NCBI GenBank assembly: GCA_018432315.1
Contig: JAHDLB010000006.1
Location: 163,719 to 227,718, forward strand
Length of the DNA: 64,000 nt
Reading direction: 5' to 3'
Source: Anaerolineae bacterium
GTDB lineage: Bacteria > Chloroflexota > Anaerolineae > Aggregatilineales > Aggregatilineaceae
How positions within the stretch are numbered: the first letter of the stretch is position 1; each line of letters begins with the position of its first letter. Of the stretch, positions 11,513-20,704 are shown one piece after another. A program made the position numbers and the translations under genes. The notes beneath the pieces were generated by a model. The model was not told the origin of the DNA. It searched no databases and worked only from the letters and a program-made list of their open reading frames with translations.

Positions 11513-12133
11513 TCAGCCGCCCGCCTGCGCCGCGATCCAGCGCTCGACTCCGGCCCGCATGCCCGCCGGCAGCCATCCTTCGCGTTCCAGTTGGGGCAGC
11601 GCCGCCGGCAGCGCGACCGTTGCCTCCACGGCGAACCCGGCGCGCTCCAGTTCCTCGCGCGCGCCGATGCCGAGATCGAGCGCGGCCAGCACCAGCGTGA
11701 TGTCCAGTCCCACGCGCCGCGCCAGCGCTGCGATCGCCCGCGCCTGCTCCGCGCCCAGCAGCACGTCCGACAGCAGCAGCGTCGGGTGGCCCACGTCGTA
11801 CGCGCCCTCGATCGCGTAGGCAGCCGTGTGATCGGCTACCTGCCCATACGGGTACACCATCGGCACGTCGCTCGCCAGGCTGACCGCCGTCCCCAGCGGA
11901 ATCGCGTCGCGCGTCGTCAGAATCCGGTCCGCGCCCGCCGCCGCCACGCGCGGCGCCAGCTCGCTGGCCACCCGCCGCAGCAGCGCCGGATAGGACGGCA
12001 GCCAGCGCAGGTGAATCGCCACCGGCCACGGCGCGCCCACCGCCTGTTCGAAATGTCCGAACTGGATCAACCCGGCCTGTGCCAGCGCCACCACCAGGGC
12101 TTCCGGGCCGGACTCAGCGTGTCCCTGCCTCAT
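11513..12133 (-). CDS. Orotate-phosphoribosyltransferase-like protein
   Basis: 206 residues. It has a type I phosphoribosyltransferase look: a substrate/PRPP region (ADRILTTRDAIPLGTAVSLAS), then a hydrophobic strand with TLLLSDVLLGAEQARAI, where a PRPP loop of the form EDVITTG is expected. The first acidic residue and the threonines of that loop are changed, so activity as a true PyrE is uncertain. Start ATG 12133 lies 1 nt after the cinA stop, with GAGGAG 5 nt upstream, so it is translationally coupled to cinA. It could be a salvage or regulatory PRTase homologue. Confidence 0.6.
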   Translation of the reverse strand: MRQGHAESGPEALVVALAQAGLIQFGHFEQAVGAPWPVAIHLRWLPSYPALLRRVASELAPRVAAAGADRILTTRDAIPLGTAVSLASDVPMVYPYGQVADHTAAYAIEGAYDVGHPTLLLSDVLLGAEQARAIAALARRVGLDITLVLAALDLGIGAREELERAGFAVEATVALPAALPQLEREGWLPAGMRAGVERWIAAQAGG

Positions 12134-12134
12134 G

Positions 12135-13331
12135 TCACTCCTCGGCAATCTGCCGCACCAGCCGCCACGCCATGCTGATCCCCCACGTGCCCGCCCAGTG
12201 AGGCGCGTCGGTGTCGGCGCCGCCAAAACCATAGCTGCGGCTCCGCTCGCCGTGCGCGGTCAGCGCGGTGATGCCGGTGCCGGAGGCGTGCGTCACGACC
12301 GCGATCACCACGTCCGCGCCGGACTCGTCGCGCAGCCGCCGCGCCTCGACGCGCGACAGCTCGCTGAAGTCCTGAACTGGCGCGCCAGGGTCCAGCCCCA
12401 GGCGTTCCATGGTCTGCGCGATGTCCGGCTCGCTGACCATCCCCGCGAGGACGTCATCCCCGCCCAGGCGCGCCTCGAACACGTTCGCCTCCGGGCCGGT
12501 GTAGCTCACCGCCAGCCGCAGCCGCCGGTCGCGCAGCAGTTGGAGAAACGTGTCTTCCAGCGACTCTTTGCCCGTCCCATAGATGAAGTCCCCCACCCGC
12601 TCCCGGATGATCGTCTCGGCCTGCGCGATCAGCGCGTCGGCTTCGGCCTCGGTGTCGGCGCGCGCCGTCACGCGGATGTCCGTCTGCCCGGTGTGCGCCG
12701 CCAGCCCCACGGTAGGATTGCTCCACGTCTCCAGGTCGCTGATCCGCGCGTCGATCTGGCTCTCGCCGATCCCGGCGGTGCGCAGCACGAGCGCCTTGAT
12801 GATTCCCTTGCCGCCCATGCGATCGCGCAGGTACGGGATCACGCTGGCGGCGAGGATGTCCTTCATCTCGCGCGGGACGCCGGGCAGGCTGATGATCGTC
12901 CCTTCCTCGGCTTCGACGATGTAGCACGGCGCGGTTCCCAGGCGGTTGAAGACTGGGATCGACCCCTCCGGCAGGTACGCCTGGACCCGGTTGTTTTCGC
13001 TCATCTTCGCGCCGAGCTGGCGAAACCGTTCGGCAATCTGTTCGAGCAGCTCCGGGTGAAACTCCAGGCTGCGCCCCAGCGCGTCGGCCACGCCCTGCCG
13101 CGTCATGTCGTCCACCGTCGGCCCCAGCCCGCCGGTCGTGATCACCACGTCGGCCCGGCGCAGCCCGGTGCGCACCACGTCCGTGATCCGCTCCAGGTTG
13201 TCGCCGACGGTCGTCAGGTAATAGATATTGACGCCCACGTCCCGAAGCTGCCGCGCGATATACGCCGAGTTGGTGTCGACGATCTCACCTAACAGCAGTT
13301 CAGTCCCAATCGTAACGATTTCGACGTTCAT
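12135..13331 (-). CDS. cinA: CinA family protein with degenerate C-terminal domain
   Basis: 398 residues from ATG 13331 (GGGGGAAAG just upstream). The N-terminal MoaB/MogA-like domain (NVEIVTIGTELLLGEIVDTN, then TTGGLGPTVDDMTR) is typical of CinA, and the middle domain is present. The C-terminal domain, which in active enzymes is an NMN deamidase with an ESCTGG serine motif, reads LAVSYTGPEANVFEARLGG here and lacks that motif. Pyrophosphatase activity of the N-terminal half may remain; deamidase activity probably does not. The next gene on the strand is the PRTase-like ORF, 1 nt away. Confidence 0.88.
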   Translation of the reverse strand: MNVEIVTIGTELLLGEIVDTNSAYIARQLRDVGVNIYYLTTVGDNLERITDVVRTGLRRADVVITTGGLGPTVDDMTRQGVADALGRSLEFHPELLEQIAERFRQLGAKMSENNRVQAYLPEGSIPVFNRLGTAPCYIVEAEEGTIISLPGVPREMKDILAASVIPYLRDRMGGKGIIKALVLRTAGIGESQIDARISDLETWSNPTVGLAAHTGQTDIRVTARADTEAEADALIAQAETIIRERVGDFIYGTGKESLEDTFLQLLRDRRLRLAVSYTGPEANVFEARLGGDDVLAGMVSEPDIAQTMERLGLDPGAPVQDFSELSRVEARRLRDESGADVVIAVVTHASGTGITALTAHGERSRSYGFGGADTDAPHWAGTWGISMAWRLVRQIAEE

Positions 13332-13495
13332 GGCTTTCCCCCAAAGTACAGAACGCACGGCATATCGCGTCCCGTGCGTTCGATGCGTCTCAAAAATCAC
13401 CTGCCGGTTTGGGCCGGGCAGGCGCGATTGTAGCATGATCGGGAATTTCCTGGCAAGATAGGATGAGGTCACTTCTCGCCAAAAGGAGCGCCATC

Positions 13496-13876
13496 ATGCC
13501 CGATCCGCGCCGGACGTTGGGACAACGCGGCGAAACCTTCGTGGCCGGGTGCCTGCGCCGGGCCGGGTATACGATTCTGGAGCGCAACTGGCGCACGGCT
13601 TCGGGCGAGATCGACATCATCGCGCGCCAGCCGGGCGTCCCGCCAACCCTCGTGTTCGTCGAGGTTCGGGCGCGTCAGGGCCCGCTCCGGGCCGCCATCG
13701 AGGCGGCGCTCGAGAGCGTGAACGCGCGCAAGCGGGCCCGCCTGTCCGCCCTGGCCGAGGAGTATCTTGGGGCGCAGGGTCTGGACGATATCGCGTGGCG
13801 GATCGACGTGGCCGCCGTCGCGTATGACAACGGTCGATTTGCTCTGGAGGTCATCCACCATGCGGTGGACTGGTGA
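13496..13876 (+). CDS. yraN: YraN/UPF0102 family nuclease-fold protein
   Basis: 126 residues from ATG 13496, AGGAG 8 nt upstream. It shows the family hallmarks: GQRGETFVAGCLRRAGYTIL, then NWRTASGEIDIIARQ and LVFVEVRARQG, matching the restriction-endonuclease-like D-(E)-x-K style core (EIDII...FVEVR). The biological role of the family is unsettled. The last 17 bp overlap miaA, so the two are co-transcribed. Confidence 0.9.
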   Translation: MPDPRRTLGQRGETFVAGCLRRAGYTILERNWRTASGEIDIIARQPGVPPTLVFVEVRARQGPLRAAIEAALESVNARKRARLSALAEEYLGAQGLDDIAWRIDVAAVAYDNGRFALEVIHHAVDW

Positions 13877-14909
13877 GAACCGGGCCGGCAGCACAGCCCA
13901 GCTTGCCGCCCAATCCGGGCAGGCGGACACGCGCCCATCGGCACAGCCCCAGCCCGCTCCCGATGCCGAAACCCGGCCAGACGCCCAGCCGCTCATCGTG
14001 GTACTGGGTCCCACCGCCGTCGGCAAAACCGCGCTCGCGATCCAGCTTGCCCAGGCAGTAGAGGGTGAGATCGTCAGCGCCGACAGCCGCCAGATCTACG
14101 CGCACATGGATATCGGGACGGCGAAACCGTCCGCGCACGAGCGCGCCGCCGTCCCGCACCACCTGCTGGACGTTGTCACGCCAGCCGAAACGTTCACGCT
14201 GGCGCAGTACCAGCGCGCCGCCGTCCGCGCCATCGGCAGCATCCACCAACGCGACCGCGTGCCGCTGTTGGTCGGCGGGACCGGGCAGTACATCACCGCC
14301 GTCGTCGAAGGCTGGGGTATCCCGGAAGTGCCGCCCAACGCCGAGCTGCGCGAGAAGCTCGAGGCCATCGCGCGCGATCAGGGCGCCCGCGCGCTGCACA
14401 ACCGCCTGCAGGACGTCGATCCCGAGGCCGCCCAGCGCATCGACTACCGCAACGTGCGCCGTGTCATCCGGGCGCTGGAGGTCTACCACGAAACCGGCAC
14501 GCCGATATCGGTCCTCCAGCGCAAGACGCCGCCCCCCTACCGGATTCTGCAGATCGGCCTGACCATGCCGCGCGAGGACCTCTACGCGCGCATCGACGCC
14601 CGCATCGACCGCATGATCGACGCCGGCCTGTTGGACGAGGTGCGCGCTTTGCTCCATGCGGGCTATACTTGGTCATGTCCGGCCATGAGCGGCCTGGGAT
14701 ACGCGCAGTGGCGCCCGTACCTCGCCGGCCAGTCCTCGTTGGCCGAAACGGTCGCCGCGATCCGGCGCGACACGCGCGCGTTCGTCCGCCGCCAATACAC
14801 CTGGTTCAACGGCCACGACTCGGGCATCCGCTGGCTGGACGTGTCCCAGGTGACGCCCGCTGCCGCGGTCGATCTGGCGGCGAATTGGCTCGGACACGGA
14901 GGGGAATAG
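13860..14909 (+). CDS. miaA: tRNA dimethylallyltransferase
   Basis: Adds an isopentenyl group to A37 of tRNAs reading UNN codons, using DMAPP. 349 residues from ATG 13860, GGAGG 9 nt upstream, with an approximately 40-residue low-complexity extension before the P-loop. Motifs: LGPTAVGKTALAIQLA (P-loop), SADSRQIYAHMDIGTAKP (substrate binding), VGGTGQYITAVVEG, and the C-terminal MSGLGYAQW with RRQYTWF. The DMAPP donor fits the mevalonate kinase gene elsewhere in the window. Confidence 0.97.
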   Translation: MRWTGENRAGSTAQLAAQSGQADTRPSAQPQPAPDAETRPDAQPLIVVLGPTAVGKTALAIQLAQAVEGEIVSADSRQIYAHMDIGTAKPSAHERAAVPHHLLDVVTPAETFTLAQYQRAAVRAIGSIHQRDRVPLLVGGTGQYITAVVEGWGIPEVPPNAELREKLEAIARDQGARALHNRLQDVDPEAAQRIDYRNVRRVIRALEVYHETGTPISVLQRKTPPPYRILQIGLTMPREDLYARIDARIDRMIDAGLLDEVRALLHAGYTWSCPAMSGLGYAQWRPYLAGQSSLAETVAAIRRDTRAFVRRQYTWFNGHDSGIRWLDVSQVTPAAAVDLAANWLGHGGE

Positions 14910-14914
14910 CGGTT

Positions 14915-15628
14915 ATGCAGGGCTTCAGGGAACGATTCAGCGGCGGCGGAAGAGGAGACCGGTCGACGGTTGCGCTGGCTGCCGCCACACTGGCGCTCAT
15001 CGCGGCGCTCGTGTTTCCCCGCGTCTATCCGGCGGCGCGCCGCGGCCCGACCTGCTCGGACCTGGCCGCCCCGCTCGGCGGCAACAACCGCTCGGTGCTG
15101 TCTTTCCAGAGCACCGATCCCGGCGCGCTGGATCTGCGGCTGGAACTATCCAGCGACACCGTCAGCGCCAGCCAGCCGGTCGAAGTGATCGTGACGTTCG
15201 TCAACGAAGATCGCGGCCCGCTCATTCTGCATTTCAACCCCGACGGGCCGATCCTGACCGCCAACGATAACATCGACGGCGTCACCCTCGAGATCACGCG
15301 CGTCGGGGTCGCGCAGGCCGTCGCCGACCAGCCGCAAACCTACACCTCGCCCGCGACGTTCGCGAATCCGGAAGATCTGCACCTGCTGGGATCGCGCGCG
15401 CGCTGCTCCGAGGAATACGCCATCGCGCCCGGCGATCTGGCCGCCATCGGCATCGGCCCCGGCGAGTACCGGATGCGCGCCCACTACCGCAACCGCAGCC
15501 CTGGCGATCCGCGACCCATCCAGCCGCCCAACGCCACCGCCACGCCGATCCCGCAGTACGCCACCAACCAGGGCGTCTGGGTTGGCGAAGCGGCCTCCAA
15601 CGAGGTCCGCTTCACGATCCAGCCCTGA
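14915..15628 (+). CDS. Membrane-anchored extracytoplasmic protein of unknown function
   Basis: 237 residues from ATG 14915 with GGAGGGG upstream, 5 bp after miaA. One N-terminal hydrophobic helix (about residues 19-35), then an exterior beta-rich domain with a phrase typical of intracellular-inhibitor/BsuPI-type Ig folds (VEVIVTFVNEDRGPLILHFN). The C-terminus is proline-rich. I do not recognise a family with confidence. It is convergent with the ABC permease gene. Confidence 0.65.
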   Translation: MQGFRERFSGGGRGDRSTVALAAATLALIAALVFPRVYPAARRGPTCSDLAAPLGGNNRSVLSFQSTDPGALDLRLELSSDTVSASQPVEVIVTFVNEDRGPLILHFNPDGPILTANDNIDGVTLEITRVGVAQAVADQPQTYTSPATFANPEDLHLLGSRARCSEEYAIAPGDLAAIGIGPGEYRMRAHYRNRSPGDPRPIQPPNATATPIPQYATNQGVWVGEAASNEVRFTIQP

Positions 15629-15639
15629 TCGCCGCTCCC

Positions 15640-16449
15640 CTAGCGATTGGCAGGCGGCGGGGCCACGCTGTTCCCCAGCAGGTTGATCGCGAACACGGTC
15701 AGGCTCAACGCCACGCCGGGCGCCACCGCCACCCACGGCCCGGTGCGGAACGACTCGCGCCCGTCGGCCAGCATCACGCCCCAATCCGGCGCGGCGACGT
15801 CGCCCCCATAGCCCAGGAACATCAGCGCCGCGCTGTTCAGAATGGCCCAGCTCAGCGTCACTCCGGCGAAGGACAACAGCGGAGTTGCTATCGCCGGCAC
15901 CACGTGCCGGGCCAGGATCCCCGCCGGGCGGGCACCGATCGCGCGCGCGGCCTCCACGTACGGGACGGCCCGCGCCTCGAGCACGGCGGCGCGCACGACG
16001 CGCGCATACGCGGGAATCCCGGCTATCCCGACCGCGAAGGCAATCTGCACCACCCCGCTGCCGAACACGGTCACCAGCGCCAGCGCCAGCAGCAGGCTGG
16101 GGAACGCCAGCAGCGCATCCATGACCGACATCAGCGCCCAGTCGAGCCAGCGCCCGGCATAGCCCGCCACCAGCCCGATCGCGATTCCGGGCGCGAGCGT
16201 GATTCCGGCGGTCAGCAGCGCGACGCCCAGCGTCCGCCGCCCACCGTACACCACGCGGCTGAAGACGTCCCGCCCCAACAGGTCGGTCCCGAACAGGTAT
16301 TCGCCCGATGGTTCGAGGAGTTGGTTTTCAGGCTCCGCCGCGCGCGGATCGTGGCTGGCGATCCAGGGAGCGCCGAGCGACACCAGCGCGATCAGGCCGA
16401 GCACGCCCAGCGCCACGGCCAGCCGGGGGTTGCGTGCCGCCGCGCTCAC
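15640..16449 (-). CDS. ABC transporter permease, DppC/OppC type
   Basis: 269 residues, GTG start at 16449 with GGAGGAG upstream, 3 nt after the DppB-type gene. Inner-membrane permease of a peptide/nickel-class importer, with about six hydrophobic segments. It has the N-terminal FGTDLLGRDVFSRVVYG signature and the EAA loop (EAARAIGARPAGILARHVVP) that contacts the ATPase. The usual C-terminal NLLGDxLRDxLDP ends instead as NLLGNSVAPPPANR. No ATPase genes are in the window. Confidence 0.92.
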   Translation of the reverse strand: MSAAARNPRLAVALGVLGLIALVSLGAPWIASHDPRAAEPENQLLEPSGEYLFGTDLLGRDVFSRVVYGGRRTLGVALLTAGITLAPGIAIGLVAGYAGRWLDWALMSVMDALLAFPSLLLALALVTVFGSGVVQIAFAVGIAGIPAYARVVRAAVLEARAVPYVEAARAIGARPAGILARHVVPAIATPLLSFAGVTLSWAILNSAALMFLGYGGDVAAPDWGVMLADGRESFRTGPWVAVAPGVALSLTVFAINLLGNSVAPPPANR

Positions 16450-16452
16450 ACC

Positions 16453-17376
16453 CTACTCCTCCATGCGCACGCGCGGATCGATCACGCGGTACGCGACATC
16501 GGCCAGCATATTGATCGCGCTGTACGTCAGCGCCGACAGCACAACCAGCCCCTCGACGACCGGATAGTCCCGGTTGTCGATCGCCGTCAGCAGCACACGT
16601 CCCAGCCCGCGCCGCACGAAGATGATCTCGGTGATCACCGTGCCGCTGAGCAGAAAGCCAAGCTGCAGCGCCACCACCGCCACCACCGGCAGCATCCCAA
16701 CGCGCAGCACGTGGTCGAGCACGTCCAGCTCCGGCAGCCCTTTGGCCCGCGCCGTCCGCACGAACCCCTGGCCCATCGCGTTCCTAATGCTCCCGGCGGT
16801 CACCTGCGCGATGCTGCCCGCCGTGTGGAATCCCAGCACCACCGCCGGCAGGATCAAATAGCGGATACCCTCGCCCCCCACGCCGGGGAGGATGCCCAAC
16901 ACGATCGAGAAGACGTAGATCGCCAGCGTGGAGGTCCAGTACACCGGTGTGCTGAGCGCCAGCGAGGCGAGCCCTTCCGCCCCATAGCGAACCGGACGCC
17001 ACCGTCCCAGGCTGGCCGCGATCCCCAGTGCCACACCCAGCGTCACGGCGATCAACAGCGCCGCGCCCGACAGGGCGGACGTCGCGCCGATGTTCTGCCG
17101 GATGATCTCCGCGACTGGCTGCTCCGTCACCAGCGACTCGCCCCAGTCGCCCCGCACGAGGCCCAGCACGTAATCGCCGTACTGCCGCCACAGCGGATCG
17201 TTCAGCCCCAGCATGTCACGGCGAGCGGCCACCTCGCCGGGCGACGCGCCGCCGCGTGCCAGCGTCGCGTCCACGGCGTCACCGGGCACCCAGCGCAGCG
17301 CCACGAAGGCGAGCGTCAGCGCCAGCCACGCCACGAACAGGGCCGAGCCGAACCGCTTGATGCTGTAGCCTATCAT
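16453..17376 (-). CDS. ABC transporter permease, DppB/OppB type
   Basis: 307 residues. N-terminal signature of the family (YSIKRFGSALFVAWLALTLAF), the GLNDPLWRQYGDYVLGLVRGDWG periplasmic block and the EAA-like loop (RTARAKGLPELDVLDHVLR). It forms the heterodimeric channel with the DppC-type protein encoded 3 nt downstream. The binding-protein gene lies 13 nt upstream, so the three form one operon. Confidence 0.93.
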   Translation of the reverse strand: MIGYSIKRFGSALFVAWLALTLAFVALRWVPGDAVDATLARGGASPGEVAARRDMLGLNDPLWRQYGDYVLGLVRGDWGESLVTEQPVAEIIRQNIGATSALSGAALLIAVTLGVALGIAASLGRWRPVRYGAEGLASLALSTPVYWTSTLAIYVFSIVLGILPGVGGEGIRYLILPAVVLGFHTAGSIAQVTAGSIRNAMGQGFVRTARAKGLPELDVLDHVLRVGMLPVVAVVALQLGFLLSGTVITEIIFVRRGLGRVLLTAIDNRDYPVVEGLVVLSALTYSAINMLADVAYRVIDPRVRMEE

Positions 17377-17389
17377 GGGCGGCTTCGGA

Positions 17390-19036
17390 TCAGGACGTCA
17401 GTTGGAAGTTGCGCAGCAACGGCCACCACCCGTGGGCGCCGAAGATCACGCCATCCAGTCGCGCCGACGCGCCGTTCAGGTTGACGTAATCCCGAATGGG
17501 CAGCACCAGCGCCTGCTCCATGATCCGGTCCTGTATGGCGGCGTAAAGCTGCGCCCGGTCGGCCTGATTCGGCGTGCGAATTGCGTCCTCCAGCCATTCG
17601 TCCAGTTCCGGATCGCTGACGCCGGACCAGTTGCGCGCACCGTCGCTCTGGTAGAACTGGTTGAGGATGCTCGCCTCTACCGCAAAATCGTACAGGCTGA
17701 TCAGGTCGTAGTCGCCTTCTTCGGCATACGCCGCCAGGGTGGGATAGTCCGGGACCTGAATCAACTCGACGTCGATGCCGATGTCGCGCCACTGGCTCTG
17801 GATCAACTGGGCGACGTCGCTCATCTGGTTCCACGGGGCGAAGACCATCGTCAGTTCCAACGGCGCGCCGTCCCGGTCGAGCACGCCATCGCTGTCGGTA
17901 TCCTGGTAGCCGATCCCCTGCAGCAGCCCGCGCGCAAAGTCCGGGTCGAACGGGTATTTTTCAGCCACGCCCGGATCGTAAAACGGCGTGACTGCCGTGA
18001 GCGGGCCATACGCCAGCGGGGACTGGCCCTGGAACACCGCGTCCACAATCGCCGTCCGGTTCGTCGCGTACAGCAGCGCCTGACGAAACGACTGCTCATC
18101 GCCGGGCGAGCGCCGCGTGTTGATGAAGAACTGCTGCGGCGTGCCCGCGATCGGCACGCGGAAGATTTGCAGCGCGGGATTCCCCACCAACAGCTCGGTG
18201 TCGGTTGGGAGCAGCTCGCCGATCATCTGGATTGCGCCGCTTTCCAGCGCGAGGCTGCGGGTTGGCGGATCGGTGAAAAAGCGGAATTCGATCATGTCCA
18301 GCGACTGGCCGGTCACCGGCGCGTAGAAGACCGGCCCCCAGGCGTAATCGTCGTTCCGCGTTAGCACGATCCGGTCGCCCGGCACAATCTCCTCGACGCG
18401 GTACGGGCCGGTGCCAACCTGGTGCCACTGGTAGGTGTTGTTCGAGTAGCTCGCCAGCGCCGTCGGGCTGGCAATTCCCAGGTAAACCTGGCTCAGCCCG
18501 TCCAGCAGCGGGGCGTATGGCTCGGACAGGTTGAGCCGGATCGTGAACGGGTCGACGATCTCATAACCGGCAAACGGGCCGAGCAGGCCCCGCGCCTTCG
18601 CCGAGCCAATACCAGGGTTCATCACCCGGTCCAGGTTGGCGCCCACCGCCTGCGCGTCGAACGGCGTGCCGTCGTGAAAGGTGACGCCCTGCTTCAGGTA
18701 GAACGTCCACGACAGGCCATCCGGCGCCATCTCCCAGCGTTCGGCCAGGCCGGGCACGAATTCCATCGTTTGGGGGTGGCGGTAAACCAGCGTGTCGTAG
18801 ACCGAAAACAACGGTATTCCAAGCTCGCTCGAAATATGCCGGTGCGGATCGAAACCGGACGGTTCGAGCGTCAGCCCGTACACGATCCGGTTGCCGTTGT
18901 CGCCACTGTCGTCCGCATCCGTGCGCAGCAGCAGCACCGCAACCACACCCACCATCAAACAGAACAACATCAGCAGCGCGCCCAGCACGCCGATCCGAAC
19001 AGGCGCCCTTTGCCTGCGTCCAGCATCAAATGCCAT
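17390..19036 (-). CDS. Peptide/nickel-type ABC transporter substrate-binding protein (SBP_bac_5)
   Basis: 548 residues. An N-terminal hydrophobic helix (about 16-37) without a lipobox cysteine suggests a membrane-anchored rather than lipidated protein. The body is a family 5 binding protein: GLTLEPSGFDPHRH, then YDTLVYRHPQTMEFVPGLAERWE, LKQGVTFHDGTPFDAQAVG and VGTGPYRVEEIVPGD. First gene of the binding protein-permease-permease operon. The ligand is unknown; the family covers oligopeptides, dipeptides, nickel complexes and some sugars. Confidence 0.92.
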   Translation of the reverse strand: MAFDAGRRQRAPVRIGVLGALLMLFCLMVGVVAVLLLRTDADDSGDNGNRIVYGLTLEPSGFDPHRHISSELGIPLFSVYDTLVYRHPQTMEFVPGLAERWEMAPDGLSWTFYLKQGVTFHDGTPFDAQAVGANLDRVMNPGIGSAKARGLLGPFAGYEIVDPFTIRLNLSEPYAPLLDGLSQVYLGIASPTALASYSNNTYQWHQVGTGPYRVEEIVPGDRIVLTRNDDYAWGPVFYAPVTGQSLDMIEFRFFTDPPTRSLALESGAIQMIGELLPTDTELLVGNPALQIFRVPIAGTPQQFFINTRRSPGDEQSFRQALLYATNRTAIVDAVFQGQSPLAYGPLTAVTPFYDPGVAEKYPFDPDFARGLLQGIGYQDTDSDGVLDRDGAPLELTMVFAPWNQMSDVAQLIQSQWRDIGIDVELIQVPDYPTLAAYAEEGDYDLISLYDFAVEASILNQFYQSDGARNWSGVSDPELDEWLEDAIRTPNQADRAQLYAAIQDRIMEQALVLPIRDYVNLNGASARLDGVIFGAHGWWPLLRNFQLTS

Positions 19037-19098
19037 AGTGCACTATGCCCTCACCGTATCAGGTGCACATCGCGCGCCGGTTCGCGCGCCCAGGAGGC

Positions 19099-19126
19099 TC
19101 GACAGAACACCGAGGTGCGGTAAAAT
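19099..19126 (+). promoter_or_regulatory. Promoter for the PrsW-HtrA-GH3 gene cluster
   Basis: TCGACA (19099-19104), 16-bp spacer, TAAAAT (19121-19126), about 74 nt before the GTG start at 19200. Confidence 0.5.
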
Positions 19127-19199
19127 CACGACGTCCAACGAGAAAGTCTACCACTGCGCAGGGCCGACTTCAACAAGCCGGCCATGAGGAGCACCAAAC

Positions 19200-20105
19200 G
19201 TGTCGTTTGAACCGATTCTGCTGGCGCCAGAAGAAGAACTCGAGGAAATTTATCCGTACCGCCGGGTATGGCGCACATCCTGGATCGAGGTCAGCCTGCT
19301 GCTGATCGCCGTGCTCGCCATCTACAGCCTGACGACGATCGTCGCTATCATCCCCGCCGACTCGCGCGAGCCGCTGGTGAAGGCCGGGGTCGCGAGCCTG
19401 CCGCTCGCGCTCTGGCTGGCGATCTCGTATCGCGGCGAGCGGCGCGCGCTCCAACCGCGACCGGGCCTGCTCGGCGTGATGGTGCTCGGCATATTGGTCG
19501 CGAACGGCGTCGCCATCCCGCTGGAAGAGCGCGTCTTCGTCCCGGAGCGATGGCTGCCCGCCGCCGGTTTCTTCGGGCGCGTGCTCGGCTATGCGTTCAC
19601 CATCGGGTTCGCTGCCGAGTTCCTGAAATACGCCGTGCTGCGCTATGCCGTATGGCCTCACCGCTTTCACCGCCGCCTGGACGCCATGGCCTACGCTCTC
19701 GCCGTGTCGATCGGGTTCGCGACGGCGCTCAATTTCCGCGTGGCCCTGGTCACCGATGCGACGGTGCTCGCCACCGCGCTGCGCGTCGCCAGCACGACGT
19801 TCTCGCACCTCGCCGTCGGGCTGATCGTCGCCTACTTCCTGGTCGAGCTGAATATCGGGCGCCCGCCCATCTTCTGGATTTCGGCAGGGCTGCTGCTCGC
19901 CGCGCTGCTGAGCGGGCTGTATTACGGCTTCCGGGGCATCGCCATCGTCAGCGGCCTCAGCGTCGAGGGGACGGGCAGCGCGCCGATCCGCGGGCTGGCC
20001 CTGGCATTCGGCTTCGTCGCCGTGATGTTTGCGAGCATCGCCTTCATCGTGCAGAGCGCCGATGCCCGCACCGAAGCCCTGGCCGGAGGCCGCCAGACGC
20101 TATGA
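19200..20105 (+). CDS. PrsW-like intramembrane protease family protein
   Basis: 301 residues, GTG 19200, GAGGAG 9 nt upstream. Eight or so hydrophobic segments. The centre reads GFAAEFLKYAVLRYAVW, then DAMAYALAVSIGFATALNF and STTFSHLAVGLIVAYFL. This matches the order of the PrsW motifs (E-E-x-x-K, D-G-x-x-Y-G-x-x-x-G-x-G-F-A, H) but with only one glutamate in the first motif. PrsW in Bacillus cleaves an anti-sigma factor. Here it heads a four-gene run whose next two genes overlap by ATGA and TGATG junctions. Activity is uncertain because the first motif is reduced. Confidence 0.65.
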   Translation: MSFEPILLAPEEELEEIYPYRRVWRTSWIEVSLLLIAVLAIYSLTTIVAIIPADSREPLVKAGVASLPLALWLAISYRGERRALQPRPGLLGVMVLGILVANGVAIPLEERVFVPERWLPAAGFFGRVLGYAFTIGFAAEFLKYAVLRYAVWPHRFHRRLDAMAYALAVSIGFATALNFRVALVTDATVLATALRVASTTFSHLAVGLIVAYFLVELNIGRPPIFWISAGLLLAALLSGLYYGFRGIAIVSGLSVEGTGSAPIRGLALAFGFVAVMFASIAFIVQSADARTEALAGGRQTL

Positions 20106-20704
20106 CCGAGTTCGTCGAAATCCGCGAAAGCGCGCCGCTCACCTTCACGCAGCGCTGGAACACTTACCTGGCGATCGTCCTGGCCGTCGGGGTAATGGTC
20201 CTGGGCATCACCCTGCGTGACTCGAATCTGAACGCGACCGTCACGCTCGAAAACCTGGAGTCCGGTGTGCGCGCCCAGGTCCCGGCCAACTGGCTGCAGG
20301 ACACCCGGGGCGAAGACTACCTGTTCCGCGTGCGCGATCCGAACGCCGTGCCGTTCAAGACCACGCTTCAGGTTTCCGTCCTGACGGTCGGCCCGGACGC
20401 CACGCCCGATCTCGTGCTGAATCTGCTCACCATGCAGCGGTCCAGCCGGTTCGCCACCTATCACGAGATCTCGCGCAGTGACGCCATGCTGCGCGATGAT
20501 CCCGCCAAGCGCATGGTCTACGCCTATACCGAGTTCGAGCGCAACCCGGCATTGCAGAGCTTGCCCATGGTGATCGAGGGAGTGGACCTGGTCGTTCTGC
20601 AAGGCACCCAGGCGGTGGTGGTGACCTACCGCGAGGAACAGAGCGCCTTCGACGACCACCTGTACCGTTTCGAGAGTTTGTTGCGAACCCTGGAAATCTT
20701 CTGA
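20102..20704 (+). CDS. Single-pass membrane protein with PsbP/DcrB-like exterior domain
   Basis: 200 residues; the ATG at 20102 overlaps the previous stop (ATGA). One N-terminal helix (about 22-40), then an exterior domain beginning NLESGVRAQVPANWLQD and ending LYRFESLLRTLEIF, the layout of PsbP/DcrB-fold proteins, which often carry a PxxW phrase near the start. No catalytic motif is seen. It is translationally coupled to both neighbours, so it probably works with the protease genes around it. Confidence 0.6.
   Translation: MTEFVEIRESAPLTFTQRWNTYLAIVLAVGVMVLGITLRDSNLNATVTLENLESGVRAQVPANWLQDTRGEDYLFRVRDPNAVPFKTTLQVSVLTVGPDATPDLVLNLLTMQRSSRFATYHEISRSDAMLRDDPAKRMVYAYTEFERNPALQSLPMVIEGVDLVVLQGTQAVVVTYREEQSAFDDHLYRFESLLRTLEIF

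Noticed and set aside
15904..17484. 526-codon plus-strand frame opposite the ABC permeases
   Set aside because: The minus strand carries the permease signatures; this frame is compositional noise.
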